IMG/VR virus record: IMGVR_UViG_3300008627_000025
Coordinates: 1-37,344 of that record
Length of the DNA: 37,344 nucleotides
Reading direction: 5' to 3' (one strand)
From: a virus
In this document: one piece after another, positions 1-8,446 of the stretch
Position numbering within the stretch: position 1 is the stretch's first letter
Layout: every line of letters begins with the position of its first letter
Notes under the pieces: generated by a model
Told to the model about the DNA's origin: nothing
Seen by the model: only the letters and a program-made list of their open reading frames with translations
The model's database searches: none
Made by a program: the position numbers and the translations under genes

Positions 1-93
1 TAGTATTACATTAAATTTTAAATCATTTGATGTTACTTCTAATGCTGAATTAGCACTTTCTAAAGTGTCTGAACCCTCTTTAGCCCATGCCAT
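1..93 (-). CDS. Fiber domain protein, N-terminal fragment (duplicate of 37226-37318)
   Basis: This is the first 31 codons of the fiber protein annotated in full at 36845-37318. It appears here only because of the terminal overlap and is not a separate gene. The start codon at 91-93 has a strong Shine-Dalgarno sequence (GGAAGGAG on the minus strand, about 100-108), 21 nt downstream of the stop of the paralogous fiber gene at 114-1190. After closure the two genes are therefore adjacent members of one operon. Confidence 0.85.
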   Translation of the reverse strand, partial: MAWAKEGSDTLESANSALEVTSNDLKFNVIL

Positions 94-119
94 TTTAATT
101 CACTCCTTCCATTCTAATC
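1..119. repeat. Terminal direct repeat, left copy (contig closure overlap)
   Basis: These 119 bases are identical to 37226-37344. An exact repeat at both contig ends means the molecule closes into a 37,225-bp circle, or is a circularly permuted or terminally redundant linear genome. A length of exactly 119 matches a k-mer size used by de Bruijn assemblers, so it is more likely an assembly overlap than a biological terminal repeat (inference). Confidence 0.95.
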
Positions 120-1190
120 GGCTCCCCATACTTTCATTATCGAAGTTGATGAAAAATTGCCCGTATTAGTTTTCACTTCAATATCTGTAATTTGTGATGA
201 TGTATTATCCCATTTCCATACATTCTCTTGACGAATTGGAGGATTTGCAGCTCCAGTATTACTTTGACCCATTCCTACTCCCATACCTAACTTTTCATTG
301 GCAGAATTATTAATTACAAAATAATTAAGGAATTTTGGAAATGCGTCAGTTCCTGAGGCTCTAGCCTGTGCTTGACTTGTTTCTGTACTATCTGTACCAC
401 CATTGGAACTTCTGCGACCTGAATAAGATGTAGTGTCAGAATTAAATACAAATTGAGCTAATGATGAAGCACTAGGAACAACGTATGCCTGAATCCATAA
501 ATATTTTTTAGCAGTTATAGTTCCTGTACTAAATCCACTTGTTCCGTCTCCGTTCACACTAGCCAATTCTTCCCAAAAATTATTAGTATGTGTATCTGCT
601 GGATCCCAACCTAATACTACTACTTCTGAACCTGTGTCATAACTTCCAGAATTAGAATTATACATTTGAAAAATGTCAATAGGGTTTGAAGTATTAACCC
701 ATTTGGCAACTATCTCTCTACGTATTGGAGCTGTTCCTGCTCCTGCTGTTGATTGTCCTATACTTTGTGTTATACCTAATTTTTCTTTCCCTGAAAGATT
801 AGCCCAATATCCTACATGAAATGCAGGAGTTGAACCCCCTGCTACTCCATTTGATAAAACAGATTGTGATGTTCCTGTTCCTTCTGCTCCATTTGTTGAT
901 ATACGATAAGCATAATTTGATCCTGTGTCTACTGAACTGTTACCTAATCTTGCTTCATGATATACTGCTCCTGTTGGGGTAGCATCCCATAAAACCATGT
1001 AATATCTTTTATCTGCTAAACTTGAAACTGTAATTGTATCTGCTGAACTCCCCAAAGTAGTTCTTCCAAGTTCAACCCAACCACCTACTGCTCCAGAAGC
1101 AGGAAATTGTGTAAAAGTGTTAAAGAACATTGGTCTATTAAATCTATTATCGATTGAATTAAATCCAATCTGATTATTCAAACCGTGCAT
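114..1190 (-). CDS. Tail fiber/appendage protein with two related domains
   Basis: A 358-aa protein, probably a virion surface appendage. Residues about 40-200 and 220-358 look like two copies of one beta-rich domain. Each ends in a block with N(L/N)S(G/A)(K/N)EKLG, then a G-rich stretch, then APIRRE or PPIRQE followed by a W-rich strand. The same block occurs once in the neighbour across the junction (36845-37318: NISGKEKLA, APSRREVVGKY). Low cysteine and high S/T/G/N content fit a phage fiber. It lies downstream of the 1200-1790 fiber gene in the late operon, 9 bp from its stop. The receptor is unknown. The fiber assignment rests on composition, repeats and position rather than a named family. 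Confidence 0.7.
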   Translation of the reverse strand: MHGLNNQIGFNSIDNRFNRPMFFNTFTQFPASGAVGGWVELGRTTLGSSADTITVSSLADKRYYMVLWDATPTGAVYHEARLGNSSVDTGSNYAYRISTNGAEGTGTSQSVLSNGVAGGSTPAFHVGYWANLSGKEKLGITQSIGQSTAGAGTAPIRREIVAKWVNTSNPIDIFQMYNSNSGSYDTGSEVVVLGWDPADTHTNNFWEELASVNGDGTSGFSTGTITAKKYLWIQAYVVPSASSLAQFVFNSDTTSYSGRRSSNGGTDSTETSQAQARASGTDAFPKFLNYFVINNSANEKLGMGVGMGQSNTGAANPPIRQENVWKWDNTSSQITDIEVKTNTGNFSSTSIMKVWGAD

Positions 1191-1199
1191 ATTAATTAC

Positions 1200-1790
1200 C
1201 TATGTTTGATAGCCCGTTATATACACTTTTAAACCCGTAGCTACATTATCTGTATCTATGGTATCTAAATCACATGTAATAACAGAGTTTGCTGCTATTG
1301 TAGAACTAGAAATAACCGCAGGGGTTGCTGCCGTAGAACTTGTTTTTTCTGAGGCATCTATTGTAAGTTTGGTTGATAAAATGGTTGCACCATCATCATT
1401 AATATCTACTGTAACAAGGGCTGCACCTGTACCTGCTGTTGTCAATGTAATTAATACTGCTGTAACTTCAAATCCAAAAGGCATTACAAATTCTAGTTTT
1501 CCTGTTCCTGCTGTTAATATTGTTGTTTCATCTGACATGGCACCACCCCAGACCTCTGTTTTAGCGTCTGTATGTAAATCTGCTAGTTGAACATTAGAAA
1601 TAGAATTACCTGTTGCATTTGCATCAAAAGTCTTATTAGTTAAAGTTGAAGTTTTGGCATCATATGCTGCTAAAGCATTACCTAAAGTAGCCTTTTTAGT
1701 GGTAGGAGTACCTGCAACATCATCTACTATTACTAATTCATCTGCCTCTTCAGGAGTACCTTCTGCTGTAAGAGAATTAATAGATACCAT
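1200..1790 (-). CDS. Tail fiber protein with fiber-type N-terminus and jelly-roll-like C-terminus
   Basis: A 196-aa protein. The N-terminus (INSLTAEGTPEEADELVIVD followed by a TTKKATLGNAL block) is the common phage fiber attachment pattern. It is followed by a TLTNKTFDANATGNSISNV segment of the kind seen in collagen-like and fiber shafts. The C-terminal half (about 95-196) alternates short strands with TAGTGAALVTVDINDDGATI and ends GLKVYITGYQT, typical of small beta-sandwich receptor-binding heads. A TATTAAA-N3-TTTAATA palindrome with a GAAGTA box lies directly upstream, so this gene probably has its own late promoter and may be abundant. Fiber role fairly sure; ligand unknown. Confidence 0.75.
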   Translation of the reverse strand: MVSINSLTAEGTPEEADELVIVDDVAGTPTTKKATLGNALAAYDAKTSTLTNKTFDANATGNSISNVQLADLHTDAKTEVWGGAMSDETTILTAGTGKLEFVMPFGFEVTAVLITLTTAGTGAALVTVDINDDGATILSTKLTIDASEKTSSTAATPAVISSSTIAANSVITCDLDTIDTDNVATGLKVYITGYQT

Positions 1791-1793
1791 GAA

Positions 1794-1824
1794 TATTTAT
1801 TAAATTGTTTAATAAATAGAAGTA
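1794..1824 (-). promoter_or_regulatory. Late promoter/operator palindrome, copy 1
   Basis: The perfect palindrome TATTTATTAAA-TTG-TTTAATAAATA (1794-1818) is followed by GAAGTA (1819-1824). It ends 3 bp from the start codon of the fiber gene at 1790. On the minus strand it reads TACTTC then TATTTATTAAA, which could serve as BRE plus TATA box about 25 nt before a leaderless start. The same arrangement recurs near 10295, 15788 and 36070. Confidence 0.7.
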
Positions 1825-1825
1825 T

Positions 1826-2716
1826 TTAACCTATTATTACATCTGTAGCTGTAGCAGAACTAGTCTGTTCTAATTCCAGAATAACCAATGCTTCTGTTTC
1901 CAATGTAACACCTGTTTCAGTATCTATATCATCTGTAAAATCATCATATGCCAAAGTACCTGTAGCAGAACTGTTTGTATCTACAAGTGTTTTATTTATA
2001 TATAATTTCAAATTTGGATCTGAATATGTAACCCATATGTGGTTCCAAGAATCTGCTGTAATCGTACCTGTAACATAATATGGTGTTATTTTATTATCCA
2101 GTTCTAAATCAATCCCTGTTTCTGTATCCAGAGATACAGATAATTCATCATCTATTGTACCTGTTCCACCAGAAATGGCAACATGTGCTCTTATTTGATT
2201 AGATGCAATTACATGAGGATCTACAACCAAACTATACCTACTTCCATTTTCAAGAAGATTCTGTGGTAATGTGTCTCCACTATCAGTAGCAGGAATATAA
2301 AAATAACCACCAAACGAAAATGTTGAGGGTTTTAAACTGGAATGATTGTTTATTTTAACATAAGAAGATCCGTCAAAATCACATCTTCCACCAAACTTTG
2401 TATTGTTTGCAGGGAATGTTAGTCCTGATCCAACCTCTGATTCTGTCAATCCGTCTGCACTAGTTGATGTAGAACCTATTAAACGTCTAAAAATACCTAC
2501 AACCTTTGATCTTGATTCAGAAAACTTGGTTACAAGATCCCAATTAACACTTTGAGTTCTCCTCTTTAAATGCGGGGTAATTGCAATTCTTTGTTCAAGT
2601 CCTGCATCTTCTGGTTCTTGTGCTACTATGTCATGTATTAATTCTAATATTCTATTAATATCTTTTCTGACAGCACCAAAATCTGTAGGCTTGATGTAAT
2701 CATTAATAAAGGACAT
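1826..2716 (-). CDS. LamG/concanavalin-like adhesin, tail-associated
   Basis: A 296-aa protein. Residues 1-60 are a helical attachment segment (VRKDINRILELIHDIV). Residues about 100-265 resemble a LamG-type jelly roll: FGGRCDFDGSSYVKI, STFSFGGYFYIP, then WNHIWVTYSDPNLKLYINKT. In this fold family that matches carbohydrate binding. The C-terminus carries acidic DTETG motifs (SLDTETGIDLE and DIDTETGVTLE), and the second is shared nearly base for base with the gene at 36102-36377. The start at 2716 has a GAGGT ribosome-binding site. It follows the tail hub gene and precedes the fibers, so a host-adhesion role at the tail tip is likely (inference). Confidence 0.72.
   Translation of the reverse strand: MSFINDYIKPTDFGAVRKDINRILELIHDIVAQEPEDAGLEQRIAITPHLKRRTQSVNWDLVTKFSESRSKVVGIFRRLIGSTSTSADGLTESEVGSGLTFPANNTKFGGRCDFDGSSYVKINNHSSLKPSTFSFGGYFYIPATDSGDTLPQNLLENGSRYSLVVDPHVIASNQIRAHVAISGGTGTIDDELSVSLDTETGIDLELDNKITPYYVTGTITADSWNHIWVTYSDPNLKLYINKTLVDTNSSATGTLAYDDFTDDIDTETGVTLETEALVILELEQTSSATATDVIIG
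1893..1939. repeat. 47-bp repeat shared with 36214-36260 (DTETG module)
   Basis: The 47 bases match 36214-36260 with one mismatch (1900 versus 36221). Both copies lie in the same reading frame and encode the DDIDTETGVTL segment of two different structural proteins. On the closed circle they are about 2.9 kb apart. This suggests recent module exchange or duplication inside the appendage cluster. Confidence 0.85.
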
Positions 2717-2731
2717 GACTATACCTCATAA

Positions 2732-4444
2732 CTAAACAGCGTGGACATCGTCTAAAGTAAGTGATATTGTAGTTGCTCCTATGTTTGATTGTGCATCTCC
2801 TGCATGCATCTCAACTGTGTAAGCAGCAATCTCAGCCTTTATATCAAGTCCTGTCAAAGAATCTTGGAATCTAAGAAAAGCAGCCAACGGTATTCTGTCG
2901 TCTGGCATGGTACAAATAACGTTATCATAAATTCTTCTCTCTTTACCTAAGATTTCTCCTGCAACTATCATGGCTTCTCTAACTGACTGTTCTTCCAAAT
3001 CTGCTCTGATAGGTAAAAGTTTCTCTCTCTGTTCTCCCAATTTTTTAGATAATACTGTGTTTTCTACTGATGTCTTTAATCTTTTAGCATCATATACTCT
3101 ATAGTTAACAAGACCTGTTGCAGTACTCCAAGTTGTATCATCTGTACTAACATTATAAGTTCCTGATCCAGACTGATAGTCTATGTTATATGTGTTTGAA
3201 GCGTCTCCAAATCTTCCAAATACTAGGAACAAATTAGAGTTTGGTTCAATTTCTAATTTTGGGGAAACTGGAATTTCTGCCCAATCAGCAGGGGTAGTTG
3301 TACCCAACTTGTTTAAAAAGTCTGCCGATAACCTAATTCTTCTTCTCACATCTGACAAATCAGGTTTTCCAGTTCCATCGTCTCCACGTATTTCAACCCA
3401 TGAATCTGAAGTTATATTCCCTGTCTTTGTTAGTCTAACTGCAATTTTAAATATGTTGTCTACAGTAGGTGTAAACGGAATAGCTATATATTCATCGTCC
3501 ATATTATCAGTAGCATTAGGTGTACTTGTCTCACTCTGATTTAAGGCAGGAGCAAAGTGTCCAAGACCATGAATCCAAGAATACATTGTATCGAAACTAG
3601 AATCGTCCCATGCAAAAGGTTCGTTTTTTAGATACATTATTTTTCCAGAATCCCAATTTTGTGCAACATCTTCTGATAACTTGTTTGTAACCAAGAATCC
3701 AGAATCATAGAAATTTGCATCTCTTACAATTAAACGTCTGTCTGCATCTACATTCCAATCCGAATTTGTTACACCTACCATTCTTGATATAAACCCTGCC
3801 CAAGAATTTCCCAATTCATTTACGTTAGCCAAAGAAATATCAGTTGCATTTATATTGATACCGTCTTCTGTTACTGATGCACCTATTGATGTTGACTGTT
3901 CTATTGATGTATCTATATAGTGGTCAGTATCTTCAAACAGATCAACTAACAAATTATATATCTTGGTTGATTCGTCTGTAGTATCCAAATCAATTCCGTT
4001 TGATTCCTTAGCTTGATTTCTTTTAATTGTTGTAATTCTATTCTTAAGTATTTCTCCCCAACCAACACAGTTTAACTGTATTCTTTGTTCTGCCGTTCCG
4101 GGTCTTAATATTGTTGCTGATTTAATGTGTCCATAAAACCAACGTTGTAATTTTGAATTTGATTTTCCTAACTTAATTTGTACTACCCATTCTCTTTTAA
4201 TGGTACATCTTCTTCTAGAAGTAGAATCAATTAAAACACCTGTATTATCCTCTAATAGTAAGGTAGCATGAGAATAAGCACCGTTTCCCTCTACTGTTAA
4301 AGACAAGTCAGTTAGTCTGAAATCCTGTACAGGGGTTGTCTGAGTCTTACTTGTCTGATATTGTAATTGTAAATCCTCATCATAATTATAAATATATACC
4401 TCTGGTGCTGCTTCGGTTGGATCAAAGTTTGGTGTCATACTCAT
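2732..4444 (-). CDS. Tail hub/baseplate-like protein with inserted beta-sandwich
   Basis: A 570-aa protein directly downstream of the tape measure gene, the usual place of the distal tail/hub protein. Residues about 40-140 (RLTDLSLTVEGNGAYSHATL, WFYGHI, IQLNCVGWGEILK) look like the hub beta-barrel that measures deviation from a base frame. The C-terminal third (REAMIVAGEILGKERRIYD, LRFQDSLTG) resembles the closing hub domain. In between, about 310-440, sits a beta-rich insertion (FKIAVRLTKTGNITSDSWVE, GTGKPDLSDV) of a type common in viral carbohydrate-binding modules. The start at 4444 has a GAGGT site. Hub role inferred from position and fold pattern. Confidence 0.65.
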   Translation of the reverse strand: MSMTPNFDPTEAAPEVYIYNYDEDLQLQYQTSKTQTTPVQDFRLTDLSLTVEGNGAYSHATLLLEDNTGVLIDSTSRRRCTIKREWVVQIKLGKSNSKLQRWFYGHIKSATILRPGTAEQRIQLNCVGWGEILKNRITTIKRNQAKESNGIDLDTTDESTKIYNLLVDLFEDTDHYIDTSIEQSTSIGASVTEDGININATDISLANVNELGNSWAGFISRMVGVTNSDWNVDADRRLIVRDANFYDSGFLVTNKLSEDVAQNWDSGKIMYLKNEPFAWDDSSFDTMYSWIHGLGHFAPALNQSETSTPNATDNMDDEYIAIPFTPTVDNIFKIAVRLTKTGNITSDSWVEIRGDDGTGKPDLSDVRRRIRLSADFLNKLGTTTPADWAEIPVSPKLEIEPNSNLFLVFGRFGDASNTYNIDYQSGSGTYNVSTDDTTWSTATGLVNYRVYDAKRLKTSVENTVLSKKLGEQREKLLPIRADLEEQSVREAMIVAGEILGKERRIYDNVICTMPDDRIPLAAFLRFQDSLTGLDIKAEIAAYTVEMHAGDAQSNIGATTISLTLDDVHAV

Positions 4445-4455
4445 TTCAAATACCT

Positions 4456-7206
4456 CTATAACGGACTAGTTCCTGAACTCATAGCCTCTTGCATCTCTAC
4501 AAATCTAAGTCTATTAAGCAGTTCTCTGTCTCCTCTTGTATGGTTAAATCTAATATCGAATGTTTTCTGTTCAGATAAATTTAGTCCAGCCATAGCATCA
4601 TTTGTCATTCCAATATTGTTAAAGTTTGAAAAATTACCATTAGTGTTAAATGCTCTGGTTGTTTCAATTAATTTTTCTCCACTAGGGAAATATATGTCTC
4701 CACTAGCACCAATATCTGCTCTAATTTGTGCTTGTACTGATGGTTTTGTAGATCTATAAGCATATTTTCTATTACCTTTTCTACCACCCCAATAAATTCT
4801 AACTCGTTTAATAGGTGCGTTCCAATCTGCATCAATACCTAATGATGAAGATATAAATGATTCCATTCTATCTGTTGATCTTCCTATTGCTTCCATAGTA
4901 GATGTTATTAAAGCCCTTGCTCTATGTTTTGCTCTCCTACTAGTTGAATTAGGATCGCTTGGATCATCTTCTACACCAAACATTTGATTTATTCTAGCAA
5001 AATCATCTTGTAATGTTTGATCGTTAAATAGAATAGATTTGTTAGGACTTAATGCCATTGAATCACCCATCATTCTAGCAAAAGAACTTGCTGCACTTCT
5101 AGACAATACACTTACTCTTCCTGTACCACTTTGTAATCTTGCTGCTATTTGTCCCATTTGTAACAGACCAGAATTATAAAATTTATCTCTCTGTATTCTT
5201 TGTTCTTCAACCCATTCAGGTACGTCTATAGTCATAGTATCTTCTGCTGCTCTACGTCTAGCATGTAATAATATCGCAGATCTGGTTCGTCCACCAATAC
5301 CAACTATGTTTTCTACGAATCTTTGTTGTAATTCCAATGTAGGTAATCTTGCAACTTTTGATATTCTTTTAAATAATGATTGACCTGTACCACCCATTGT
5401 TTGTGATATTATAGATGCCATACCAATTAATATTTTATCTCCGCTACTAAAATCAGATAATTTCCTATGTCTATCTCCGCCACTAAATTTGGATAATTCC
5501 ATTTCAATTCTTCCTACTCTTAATGCATCATTTGTACTAATACTGTTTGCTACAGATCCTATATTAACACCGAATATTTTATGTACTAATTCTCTATTGT
5601 CTAAATCTTTGAATTGTTGCATAAATGCTTTACTAGACAAACCACCCCTTTTACCTACTATATCATGTTCGTGAACTGTTTGTCCATTTATAGTAGTTCC
5701 AACTGATAAAATATCTGACATATTACCATGTTCTAAAGAGTTAAATATATCTACAGGATTTACACCATTTGCATCTGGTTTCTTTGTGAATCCATCTGTA
5801 GCATTAGAAATAAATGTAGCCATATCAATATATACTTGTGTTGCATTAGTTCCCTCTGCTTCATGAATAAGAACTGCCAAGACTTCTTTTTGTAATGGCG
5901 GATCTAAAGCCCAAAATTTATTCGACTCATCAAATGTACCTAATGGATCTGCTCGTATTTTTCCTAATTTTCCTGCTGCACCAGAACTACCTCTAGCACC
6001 AACTTTACCTCTTGTTGATCCAGAAGATACACCACTACCTACTCCGTTAGAAACTCCACCACTATATCCCCCTGTTCCCCCTGACGATTGGGTGCTTCCA
6101 ACACCCGAACTAAAACCCGAACCAGAGGGTAATATTCCGTTATTTGATAATTTTAATGCCTTTACTGCCATATTAGCATCGTTTGTACTAGCAGCAAAAT
6201 CTAACATTATTTGTTGATAATTTTTCATTGGTGTACTCAATGCTTCAAACGAACTTTGTAATCCACCTATAGAACCAGAGAAATCATCTATAATTCCTGT
6301 ACCTTCTTCTACTTCTTCGTTAAGATCGGATTGAATACCTAAGAATCCATTTACTGAATCTTTAAATCCATAGAAATTAGTTTCGTATGCTAACATGGCT
6401 GCGGAAATACCCATAATAATTAAACCTACCGGACCTAGTGCAATAGTTAATGCTTTGGTTGCTATTGTGGCTGCTGTGGTTGCTGCTGCTTGTCCACCTA
6501 ATCCTATAGTTAATCCTGTTACTGATACTGTTGCTGCTGTCTTACCTCTAATATTAGACCAAGTTGCTACTGTGTTAAGTTTAGTTGCTATTGTACTTCC
6601 AATAATCGCAAGTTTATTCATAACCCATTTCTTTTGATTTACACTCAACATAGCACCCATAATTTGCATAGAAGACACACCTACGTTAACAAGGTTTGCT
6701 GCGAACAATAACTGAACATCTAAAACTGCTGCTTGTTCGATTTTAGCCTTTTCTTCTTTAACTGCAAGGTCTTCATAAGCGGTTGCTAATTCGTTGGCTG
6801 CTAATCTTGCTTTATCAGATCCTTCACCACCTTGTTCTATTGCCGTATTAAGTGCTAACTGTTTTCTGTTAAGTAAATCTTGAGCTCTTTGTAATCCTAC
6901 TGCTGATGCTGCTGCTCTATTATGAGCTCTGTCTAAATTGGATATGGAAGTAAATGTTTGAACTCCTGCTGTTGACAAGTTAAGCATACCTTGTGATAAT
7001 GTTTGAAATTTAACTGCTGCTGTTGTTGCAGATTGTTGTACATTATCTATAGATTGATCTGCCCGAATCATAGAATTAGATATATCATTTCCTGCCTTTG
7101 TTCCTGCTGCACCTGTCTTTCTTAATTCTGCCTGACCTTTCTGTAATTTGGCTACGGAATCGAAATTGACATTTACTGTAAGATTAGAGGATTTAGTATT
7201 AGCCAT
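4456..7206 (-). CDS. Tail tape measure protein
   Basis: A 916-aa protein and the longest gene of the tail module. The N-terminal 180 residues are helical and Ala/Gln/Lys-rich, as in tape measure coiled coils. A hydrophobic, membrane-insertable segment follows at about 220-275 (IALGPVGLIIMGISAAMLAY). A Gly/Ser linker occurs near 365-410. Residues about 435-500 (VLIHEAEGTNATQVYIDMAT) faintly recall cell-wall hydrolase folds, but this is too weak to call. If the usual proportionality of tape length to tail length holds, the tail would be about 130-140 nm. It sits between the gp10-like gene and the hub, with AAAGGA before the start. Confidence 0.88.
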   Translation of the reverse strand: MANTKSSNLTVNVNFDSVAKLQKGQAELRKTGAAGTKAGNDISNSMIRADQSIDNVQQSATTAAVKFQTLSQGMLNLSTAGVQTFTSISNLDRAHNRAAASAVGLQRAQDLLNRKQLALNTAIEQGGEGSDKARLAANELATAYEDLAVKEEKAKIEQAAVLDVQLLFAANLVNVGVSSMQIMGAMLSVNQKKWVMNKLAIIGSTIATKLNTVATWSNIRGKTAATVSVTGLTIGLGGQAAATTAATIATKALTIALGPVGLIIMGISAAMLAYETNFYGFKDSVNGFLGIQSDLNEEVEEGTGIIDDFSGSIGGLQSSFEALSTPMKNYQQIMLDFAASTNDANMAVKALKLSNNGILPSGSGFSSGVGSTQSSGGTGGYSGGVSNGVGSGVSSGSTRGKVGARGSSGAAGKLGKIRADPLGTFDESNKFWALDPPLQKEVLAVLIHEAEGTNATQVYIDMATFISNATDGFTKKPDANGVNPVDIFNSLEHGNMSDILSVGTTINGQTVHEHDIVGKRGGLSSKAFMQQFKDLDNRELVHKIFGVNIGSVANSISTNDALRVGRIEMELSKFSGGDRHRKLSDFSSGDKILIGMASIISQTMGGTGQSLFKRISKVARLPTLELQQRFVENIVGIGGRTRSAILLHARRRAAEDTMTIDVPEWVEEQRIQRDKFYNSGLLQMGQIAARLQSGTGRVSVLSRSAASSFARMMGDSMALSPNKSILFNDQTLQDDFARINQMFGVEDDPSDPNSTSRRAKHRARALITSTMEAIGRSTDRMESFISSSLGIDADWNAPIKRVRIYWGGRKGNRKYAYRSTKPSVQAQIRADIGASGDIYFPSGEKLIETTRAFNTNGNFSNFNNIGMTNDAMAGLNLSEQKTFDIRFNHTRGDRELLNRLRFVEMQEAMSSGTSPL

Positions 7207-7209
7207 ATA

Positions 7210-7863
7210 CTATCCTTTCACTTTGGTCTTTTGAGAAGTAAGGAAACTACCTGTTCTACGTCTTCTTGATAGAGTTCTCTTAAATGATTTTCTACCTGTC
7301 TTGGCTTTCTGAATACCACTACCACGACCTCTGCGAGTATTTCTTTTAGTTCCTGTTAAACCTACTGTTTTAGACAAATTATATTTGGTTACTCTAGGTA
7401 CTTTAATACCACTAAATAATTTAACGTTTTGTTGAATCAAAGATAACATAAGTGCTTCCATCATAAGATTCATAGCCTTTGTGATTGGCTCTAAAAATGG
7501 ATTTTCTGGAACACCACGAATATCTACTCTAGTTCTGAAAAATTCTTCACCGCCTATAAAGAAATGCATAGCCTTTGCGTTCTTTGCATATATAGTTTGT
7601 GCTACAGTACCATTTGTTACCTGTAAGAATTGATCATGTAGATCTGTTCCTATTGTAAACGAATTATTAGTTTTGCCTGTTATACGCCAAGATTTAGCAA
7701 GATCTCCTGTATTAGATGGAGTATTTTCAATAACAACTCTTAATATACCTTCTGCTGCAATATCTATAAATTGTTTCTGTATAGTCTTACTTTTAAGTTT
7801 GAGTTCACCCAATTCTTTAACTTGTTTATGAAAGTTGTTATCTACACTAATGGTTCTCGGCAT
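7210..7863 (-). CDS. HK97 gp10-like tail completion/minor tail protein
   Basis: About 217 aa from the ATG at 7863. The pattern TPSNTGDLAKSWRITG near residue 50 and VPENPFLEPITKAM near 125 match the HK97 gp10/neck-tail family, in which a small alpha/beta core carries TG-L-(S/A)-S and PFL motifs. The C-terminal 60 residues are extremely Arg/Lys-rich, possibly binding DNA or RNA. A longer reading from 7920 would add 19 residues but overlap the chaperone gene by 74 nt, so I prefer the shorter start (MPRTISVDN). Its place just before the tape measure is unusual, since gp10-type proteins more often precede the tube gene. Confidence 0.65.
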   Translation of the reverse strand: MPRTISVDNNFHKQVKELGELKLKSKTIQKQFIDIAAEGILRVVIENTPSNTGDLAKSWRITGKTNNSFTIGTDLHDQFLQVTNGTVAQTIYAKNAKAMHFFIGGEEFFRTRVDIRGVPENPFLEPITKAMNLMMEALMLSLIQQNVKLFSGIKVPRVTKYNLSKTVGLTGTKRNTRRGRGSGIQKAKTGRKSFKRTLSRRRRTGSFLTSQKTKVKG

Positions 7864-8095
7864 GTGCTTCTTCTTGTTGGATTGTCTTGATACGAAGTAA
7901 TCGGCTAATATATTCTGCACCCTTATCTTTAAGGATTCTTTGTGCCTGTTCTAAATCTCCATATCCTGCTGATATAAAATTATTTAATAAGAATTGATCT
8001 GCTAATTCAGGGAAATTAACTAAAGCTCTGTGTCGTTCTTTTGAGTCTCCGACAACGACTTGGCGTATTGCTTCACCGCTTCTATCGAACTCCAA
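7847..8095 (-). CDS. Tail assembly chaperone, frameshifted extension (T domain)
   Basis: An 82-codon frame that begins only with TTG and overlaps the end of the 8020-8412 gene by 76 nt in the -1 frame. It is most likely not started independently. A -1 slip at TTTTTTA (8107-8101) would add the last 84 residues to the first 104 residues of the upstream protein, giving a 188-aa fusion that begins to diverge at S-K-L-E-F-D. This copies the G/GT arrangement of lambda-like phages, where the fusion recruits the tape measure and tube proteins for tail assembly. The order tube, chaperone pair, then tape measure supports it. Confidence 0.75.
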   Translation of the reverse strand: MEFDRSGEAIRQVVVGDSKERHRALVNFPELADQFLLNNFISAGYGDLEQAQRILKDKGAEYISRLLRIKTIQQEEAHAENH

Positions 8096-8412
8096 TTTAC
8101 TAAAAAAACAAGAATTTCCTCGGATAATCTTGAAATTTCTGCAACTGTCATAACCTCTAATGCTTCGTCATGAGGTAAAGGATTCTCTAAAGCAATACTA
8201 GTTGCTTCATTATAAAATTTTAATTCTAGTTTATCTACATGTTCTTGTGTAGAATCTTTCTTACCATTTGCTATAGACATTAGTTCGTTTCTTAACTTAT
8301 TAACAGGTTTAAACTGTTTTGCTGAAACAAATTCTTTGAATGTAAACGTCTTAATTACTTTATCTCCTCTTTTAATTAAAAGACAACCATTCTCATAATC
8401 TGTCTCAATCAT
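8020..8412 (-). CDS. Tail assembly chaperone (G-like short form)
   Basis: A 130-aa protein starting at the ATG of MIETDYENG. A longer open frame continues upstream to 8565 but runs into the tube gene and past the promoter-like TTTAAATA at about 8440, so it is rejected. The N-terminus resembles tail chaperones that describe a substrate-binding beta-grasp followed by helices (VIKTFTFKEFVSA). The last part carries T TTT TTA in phase, so some ribosomes would make the 188-aa G-T fusion and the rest this short form. It acts in the cytoplasm during tail assembly and is usually absent from virions in the lambda family. Confidence 0.78.
   Translation of the reverse strand: MIETDYENGCLLIKRGDKVIKTFTFKEFVSAKQFKPVNKLRNELMSIANGKKDSTQEHVDKLELKFYNEATSIALENPLPHDEALEVMTVAEISRLSEEILVFLVNWSSIEAVKQYAKSLSETQKNDTEL
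8101..8107 (-). promoter_or_regulatory. Programmed -1 ribosomal frameshift site, T TTT TTA
   Basis: On the minus strand, zero-frame codons GTT-TTT-TTA are followed by GTA. The heptamer T-TTT-TTA fits X-XXY-YYZ and is one of the most slippery known. A -1 shift continues as AGT-AAA-TTG-GAG in the downstream frame, which stays open to 7847. Genes and phase match the tail-chaperone frameshift of tailed phages. Confidence 0.75.
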
Positions 8413-8446
8413 GATATAATAAAATAAAAAGAGGTATTTAAACCTA

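Noticed and set aside
1-119. True short direct terminal repeat of a linear genome
   Set aside because: The length equals a common assembler k-mer and a gene continues smoothly through the join with an ideal ribosome site; closure overlap is the simpler reading.
5700-5960. Cell-wall hydrolase (SleB/transglycosylase) domain in the tape measure protein
   Set aside because: Only LIHEAEG and a few spacings match. Catalytic residues cannot be confirmed, and an archaeal host would lack murein.
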